Source: Colivivens sp963626085 (lineage in GTDB: Bacteria; Bacteroidota; Bacteroidia; Bacteroidales; Bacteroidaceae). From it: a stretch of DNA of 64,000 nt. The notes under the pieces are model-generated. The model was given only the letters and a program-made list of their open reading frames with translations. It did not search any database and was not told the DNA's origin. Where the stretch lies: positions 1 to 64,000 of the forward strand of contig CAVFVJ010000004.1 of assembly GCA_963626085.1 (NCBI GenBank), written 5' to 3'. Numbering within the stretch: the first letter of the stretch is position 1; every line of letters begins with the position of its first letter. Below are positions 60,530-64,000 of this stretch, piece after piece. Position numbers and translations under genes: made by a program.

Positions 60530-60827
60530 AATATATAATGTTTATTTGTTTTACGTTTGTTTTCTGTCCTCACCGTCAGCGTGACCGCTTGTCAGCCTCG
60601 CGCCAGTCTAGCATCGGACTCACCCTACTTAGAGCAAAGTGAATGCCAAGAAAGAAAGACTGTCGCCACTGACACCGTTAAAAGATGAAAGATGCGAGAA
60701 AGTCTGCCACATTGTCCGCATTCATGCACCCATACATCAAATAAATGGATTTTCTCTTGCCTATCCTAGCGTTTTATACTATCTTTGCAACGGAAATTAA
60801 AATTGCTAACGAACACGGGAAATACGT
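60530..60827. other. Divergent intergenic region between dnaK and the VWA-like gene
   Basis: This 298-base stretch carries no gene. On the minus side TCACTTTGC at 60642-60634 is a weak candidate -7 element for dnaK. On the plus side TTG (60757-60759) and TATCTTTGC (60780-60788) form a good promoter. I saw no CIRCE repeat or riboswitch. Confidence 0.5.
60757..60788 (+). promoter_or_regulatory. Promoter of the VWA-like operon
   Basis: TTG at 60757-60759 and TATCTTTGC at 60780-60788 are 20 bases apart, 39 bases before the ATG at 60828. Confidence 0.65.
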
Positions 60828-61619
60828 ATGAATCTAACAAAAGCAGCGATACTGGCAGTGTGTTTCATTGCCTCCTCGTTTGGAGCGGACTTGAACGCAC
60901 AGATTGAGAAGGCAGACTATCTTTGGATTGTAGACACCTCAAACAAGGGACACGGCAGAAACATTTACATTCAGGGAATCCAGCACGCCATTGACACGTT
61001 CTACACCGAAGTGACCAAAACCGACGAGATACACGCCTATAGTTTCGGCAAGTCATTGAGTGAAAGAGACGATATTGTCGATGCGGACTTCAACCGCTAC
61101 AGTAACATTACGGTAATGCTCGAAGGTCTTGACTCGCTAATATCACACTCGAAGAGCCATTACGTAAGGGCTTTCGTCCTGTCGGACTTCTTCAACGAGA
61201 CTCCGCTGTCGGGCGACGTACCGATAAACCCGGTGGAACTGATGTATCTGCAGAGTCGGTTCATGTCGACCTGCTCCACAAAAGATGTCAGGATATACCT
61301 GCTGATAACTCCGCCTACAAGCAGTTTCGGAGGCTACTCGCTCGAACAGGTCAAACAGATACTGCCGTCGTACTGCACCGAGTCGTTTGCCGTGACTCCC
61401 GACAAGAGGACGGTGGACTATCTGATAAAGGCAGTGGACGAGACCAACCAGCGGAGAGGCATAGGGGCAGACGAAGCTGAGGAAGAATCAACACCCATAG
61501 TCACATACGTCATACTCTGCCTCTTCCTTGCAGTAATCGTGGGAACCATACTCTACTTCTCTTTCAACAGGAAGAAAACGAAAACAGACAAGACTACATC
61601 TAAACATAAAAAGGAATGA
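60828..61619 (+). CDS. Exported protein with a VWA-like domain and C-terminal membrane anchor
   Basis: The 263-residue protein has a signal peptide (cleavage near Leu-Asn-Ala-Gln, residue 25). A domain begins Tyr-Leu-Trp-Ile-Val-Asp-Thr-Ser-Asn (Asp36, Ser38), recalling the metal-binding start of von Willebrand A domains. A Phe-Val-Leu-Ser-Asp-Phe-Phe strand follows near residue 116. A helix of about 23 hydrophobic residues (about 223-246) and a Lys-rich tail anchor it with the bulk in the periplasm. The full Asp-x-Ser-x-Ser site is not complete, so metal binding is uncertain. The next gene overlaps by four bases. Confidence 0.65.
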   Translation: MNLTKAAILAVCFIASSFGADLNAQIEKADYLWIVDTSNKGHGRNIYIQGIQHAIDTFYTEVTKTDEIHAYSFGKSLSERDDIVDADFNRYSNITVMLEGLDSLISHSKSHYVRAFVLSDFFNETPLSGDVPINPVELMYLQSRFMSTCSTKDVRIYLLITPPTSSFGGYSLEQVKQILPSYCTESFAVTPDKRTVDYLIKAVDETNQRRGIGADEAEEESTPIVTYVILCLFLAVIVGTILYFSFNRKKTKTDKTTSKHKKE

Positions 61620-62356
61620 AAGAGCTTTCAACATCGTTCTGCCTGTCCAACGGATGGACACTCTTCAAGAAATACGGACTGACACTGTCCGCCATTACCC
61701 TCGCCTACTACGCAATTCAGCAAATGACATGTTTGCCACTAACTATAGCTCGTGTTATGGCGGACCCTAGCATAAATGGGGCGTACTACGGCTATGGAGC
61801 ACAGCCCATGTTCATGCAGGGAACAAGTATCATGCTGATGATTCCATGTACATTATTATCTGCACTGATCACCTACGTGTTCAGTTTCGGATTCATTGGG
61901 ATGATTATGCGGCTCACAGCAGGTACACTGACAAGCGTGTCCTTCTCACCGTTCAAGCAACCGATCATAACTTATCTCAAATTCATAGCCGTTTACATCA
62001 TCTGCGGACTAGCTATCAGTGTCGGTTGCCTTATCTGTCTAGTCCCTGGCATTTATCTGGCAGTAAAACTCAACTTCGTACCTTATTATATATTAGACCA
62101 TCCAGAGGCAAGCATAGAAGAGGCGTTGACTGTGGGATGGCGTATGACAAACGGTAATTTTTGGAACATCCTCGGTATGCTGTTCACATGTGTCGGTGTG
62201 GTAATCGTCGGATTCCTCTTGTGCTGTATAGGCATGGTCGCTGCAGTGCCTTTATGTTACTTCATAGAGTCGACAGCCTACTATGAACTGTTGGGCAACA
62301 TTGAACCTGAAAGAAATTCCGAGTACGACAAACATGAGAGAACAACCTTTCTTTAA
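61616..62356 (+). CDS. Polytopic inner-membrane protein of unknown function
   Basis: The 246-residue protein has about five or six hydrophobic helices, Gly/Ala-rich, with Cys-Leu-Val-Pro-Gly-Ile-Tyr-Leu-Ala-Val near residue 140 and a Glu-Glu-Ala-Leu-Thr-Val-Gly-Trp motif near 168. That pattern recalls DUF975 or the membrane part of glycerophosphodiester phosphodiesterases, which often act as envelope scaffold proteins. It is coupled to the VWA-like gene by ATGA (61616-61619) and precedes the cyclophilin gene by 29 bases. Function is not known. Confidence 0.7.
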   Translation: MKELSTSFCLSNGWTLFKKYGLTLSAITLAYYAIQQMTCLPLTIARVMADPSINGAYYGYGAQPMFMQGTSIMLMIPCTLLSALITYVFSFGFIGMIMRLTAGTLTSVSFSPFKQPIITYLKFIAVYIICGLAISVGCLICLVPGIYLAVKLNFVPYYILDHPEASIEEALTVGWRMTNGNFWNILGMLFTCVGVVIVGFLLCCIGMVAAVPLCYFIESTAYYELLGNIEPERNSEYDKHERTTFL

Positions 62357-62385
62357 CTGATTGACGACACCCAACCCCTACAGAC

Positions 62386-63195
62386 ATGAAGAAACTGATA
62401 TTCGGAATAGCCTCACTACTGTTCATCTTCACCGCATGCAACGGACAGACTGGCGAGAAGGAGACAGAAGTGATGTTGGAAACCACTATGGGCAACATAC
62501 GCATCAAACTCTACAACGACACGCCCATACACCGTGACAACTTCATCAGCAATGTAAAAGCCGGGAAGTACGACAACTGTACATGGCATCGCATCATTCG
62601 CAACTTTATGATTCAGACAGGAGAACAAGCATCAACTGGCAGGGACACTTTGCAGAACGATGCGTCTGGATGGATTGATGCAGAGATTGTCTATCCTACA
62701 CACTTTCACAAGAGAGGTATGGTGGCTGCAGCACGCGAAGGCGATGACGTAAATCCCGACAAAAAGTCTGACCCCATACAGTTCTACATTGTCACAGGCA
62801 GGACTTATCTAGACGAAGGACTCAATGAACTGGAGGCTGCAAGAACACAACAGGCAGTGACCACTCTGTACAACAAGAAGATGACTCAGCACGCAGACCA
62901 ACTGGAAACCATGCGCAAGGAACGAGACACCAGCGGTGTGAGCGACTTATTGGAGAAGTTGCTTGACGAGGCGAAGGACGAGGTGTCCAAGAATCCGCCA
63001 GCACCATACACAAAAGAACAGCGCAGGGCTTACCGAACAACAGGTGGAGCACCTTGGCTCGACGGAGAGTACACTGTGTTTGGTGAGGTTGTGGAAGGTA
63101 TGAAGGCTGTACTCGCAATAGAGAAGGTGAAGACTGGTGACAACGACCGTCCGCTTACCGATGTGAAGGTCGTGAAAGCATACGTAATTGAATAA
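62386..63195 (+). CDS. Cyclophilin-type peptidyl-prolyl isomerase lipoprotein
   Basis: The 269-residue protein has lipobox Phe-Thr-Ala-Cys, then the cyclophilin core: Thr-Thr-Met-Gly-Asn-Ile-Arg-Ile-Lys-Leu-Tyr, Phe-x-Arg-like Trp-His-Arg-Ile-Ile and Ile-Gln-Phe-Tyr-Ile-Val-Thr-Gly. It ends with Tyr-Thr-Val-Phe-Gly-Glu-Val-Val-Glu-Gly. A helical insert of about 75 residues rich in Glu, Lys and Gln (about 145-220) splits the domain; inserts at this place occur in Bacteroidetes enzymes. It probably helps fold envelope proteins. The terminator at 63216-63256 follows. Confidence 0.92.
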   Translation: MKKLIFGIASLLFIFTACNGQTGEKETEVMLETTMGNIRIKLYNDTPIHRDNFISNVKAGKYDNCTWHRIIRNFMIQTGEQASTGRDTLQNDASGWIDAEIVYPTHFHKRGMVAAAREGDDVNPDKKSDPIQFYIVTGRTYLDEGLNELEAARTQQAVTTLYNKKMTQHADQLETMRKERDTSGVSDLLEKLLDEAKDEVSKNPPAPYTKEQRRAYRTTGGAPWLDGEYTVFGEVVEGMKAVLAIEKVKTGDNDRPLTDVKVVKAYVIE

Positions 63196-63215
63196 GTACA
63201 GCTGTTATAATATGA

Positions 63216-63256
63216 AGCAACCCCCAATTAGCAGTAAGTGCTAGTTGGGGGTTGCT
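63216..63256. terminator. Bidirectional terminator between cyclophilin and RluA-family genes
   Basis: AGCAACCCCCAATTAGCA (63216-63233) pairs with TGCTAGTTGGGGGTTGCT (63239-63256), one G-U pair and a five-base loop. It serves the convergent genes on both sides. Confidence 0.85.
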
Positions 63257-63327
63257 GTATGTACGTTGACAATAATATACAACGTGTTATAACCACGTTA
63301 TTGCATATACCTTATTACATGCGATGT

Positions 63328-63996
63328 TCAATGCAAAGGTTTGAACATGGCGAACTCACCCGACGGAGTTAGAGACAGACTAATCTGCTTCTGTGATACC
63401 GGATGAACGAATTCCATGGAATGCGCCTGTAGACTAATGTCACCATTTGCATTGCTCCGCTTGGCTCCATACTTAAGGTCTCCCTTAATGGGACATCCCA
63501 TTTTAGCCAACTGACAACGTATCTGATGATGTCTTCCTGTCTTGAGGTCCACCTCAATTAGGTAATAGTTGTCAGACTTCCCTATGACCCTGTAGTCAAG
63601 CACAGCACGCTTGGAATGCGGAACCTCACGGTCGTAAGCATATGACTTGTTCTGTTTCTCGTTGCGCACCAGCCAATGTTCAAGACGACCTTCCAATTGA
63701 GTGGGACAGTTCTTTGTTATTGCCCAATATGTCTTGTGTACTTGTCCCTCAGCAAACATCTTGTTGAGACGTGCCAGAGCCTTACTTGTGCGTGCAAACA
63801 TTACCAAACCGCTTACAGGACGGTCCAGTCTATGAACAACACCAAGGAAGACCTCACCTGGTTTGGCATAGGCTTCCTTGATATATTCCTTCACCATGTC
63901 ACTTAGTGGAGTGTCGCCAGTTTTGTCACCCTGCACAATCTCTCCACTTTCTTTAGAGACAACGATGATATGATTGTCCTCGTAGACTATGTTCAC
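63328..63996 (-). CDS. RluA-family pseudouridine synthase (near window edge)
   Basis: The 222-residue protein starts at a GTG at 63996 in the pattern Asn-Ile-Val-Tyr-Glu-Asp-Asn-His, which is the usual family N-terminus. The frame stays open to the edge, so the start could be beyond it. The catalytic motif His-Arg-Leu-Asp-Arg-Pro-Val-Ser-Gly is clear, as are Thr-Gly-Arg-His-His-Gln-Ile-Arg and Cys-Pro-Ile-Lys-Gly-Asp. It isomerises uridine in rRNA or tRNA. It lacks an S4 domain, and the target cannot be inferred. Confidence 0.9.
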   Translation of the reverse strand: MNIVYEDNHIIVVSKESGEIVQGDKTGDTPLSDMVKEYIKEAYAKPGEVFLGVVHRLDRPVSGLVMFARTSKALARLNKMFAEGQVHKTYWAITKNCPTQLEGRLEHWLVRNEKQNKSYAYDREVPHSKRAVLDYRVIGKSDNYYLIEVDLKTGRHHQIRCQLAKMGCPIKGDLKYGAKRSNANGDISLQAHSMEFVHPVSQKQISLSLTPSGEFAMFKPLH

Positions 63997-64000
63997 GAGA

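Overview
The window looks like a chromosome segment of a Bacteroidales bacterium, most likely Prevotella-like. Most promoters that can be read carry the Bacteroidetes -7 element TAnnTTTG, often with a TTG/TTTG -33 element 19-20 bases upstream. Shine-Dalgarno sequences are mostly weak. The gene content is typical of the phylum: type IX secretion cargo (one type B and one type A C-terminal signal), a GH97 enzyme, DUF4836 and DUF4348-like lipoproteins, a UpxY/NusG-like protein, a BtuB-BtuG pair and a Na+-pumping methylmalonyl-CoA decarboxylase. No plasmid, prophage or CRISPR locus was seen. The only mobile DNA is a truncated IS3-type transposase start near 58.1 kb.

Layout. 1-3.8 kb: a gene tail, a small secreted protein, an LrgA/LrgB pair and a NusG-like protein with a long unexplained C-terminus. 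3.8-14.3 kb (minus strand): a nearly gapless operon with a LysM/periplasmic-binding-fold protein, a PorT-like beta-barrel, a tandem GH43 protein, a HAD phosphatase, a lyase-like secreted protein, a secreted HEIGH protein and a GH97 enzyme. It resembles a polysaccharide utilisation locus without SusC/SusD. 14.5-18 kb: a type B T9SS cargo protein overlapping uvrA. 18.1-28 kb: one apparent operon of DUF4836 lipoprotein, ABC ATPase, permease, an AmgK-like kinase fused to a RapZ C-terminal domain, a MurU-like nucleotidyltransferase and hisG-hisD-hisC-hisB, closed by a terminator. 28.1-32.6 kb: methylmalonyl-CoA epimerase and the decarboxylase, whose biotin subunit carries two biotinyl domains. 32.6-41.8 kb: dapF (+), then minus-strand C69 dipeptidase, CapA-like lipoprotein, recA, an FAD dehydrogenase, an MBL hydrolase, murB and a lipoprotein. 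41.9-46 kb: a thioredoxin-fold lipid- or envelope-side protein, a transglycosylase-like protein whose 3' end runs into a 35-bp repeat array, and an SLC13 permease. 46-49.6 kb (minus): acyl-ACP thioesterase, MTA/SAH nucleosidase, esterase and a CobW-family GTPase. 49.9-57.8 kb: a 1067-residue T9SS cargo protein, then a cobalamin riboswitch driving btuB-btuG-btuF. 57.9-58.6 kb: tRNA-Ser(GGA), a second array of the same repeat family, the IS3 fragment and a patch of direct repeats. 58.6-64 kb: dnaK (-), a VWA-like/membrane/cyclophilin operon (+) and an RluA-family pseudouridine synthase (-) at the edge.

The points most worth following are the shared GTGTCCCACGTCAC repeat family at two sites, one of which supplies the end of a gene; the AmgK-RapZ fusion beside MurU; the SusCD-less CAZyme operon; the enlarged NusG-like protein; and a terminator-like hairpin inside the riboswitch-controlled B12 operon. 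All family names come from reading the sequences; no database search was run.
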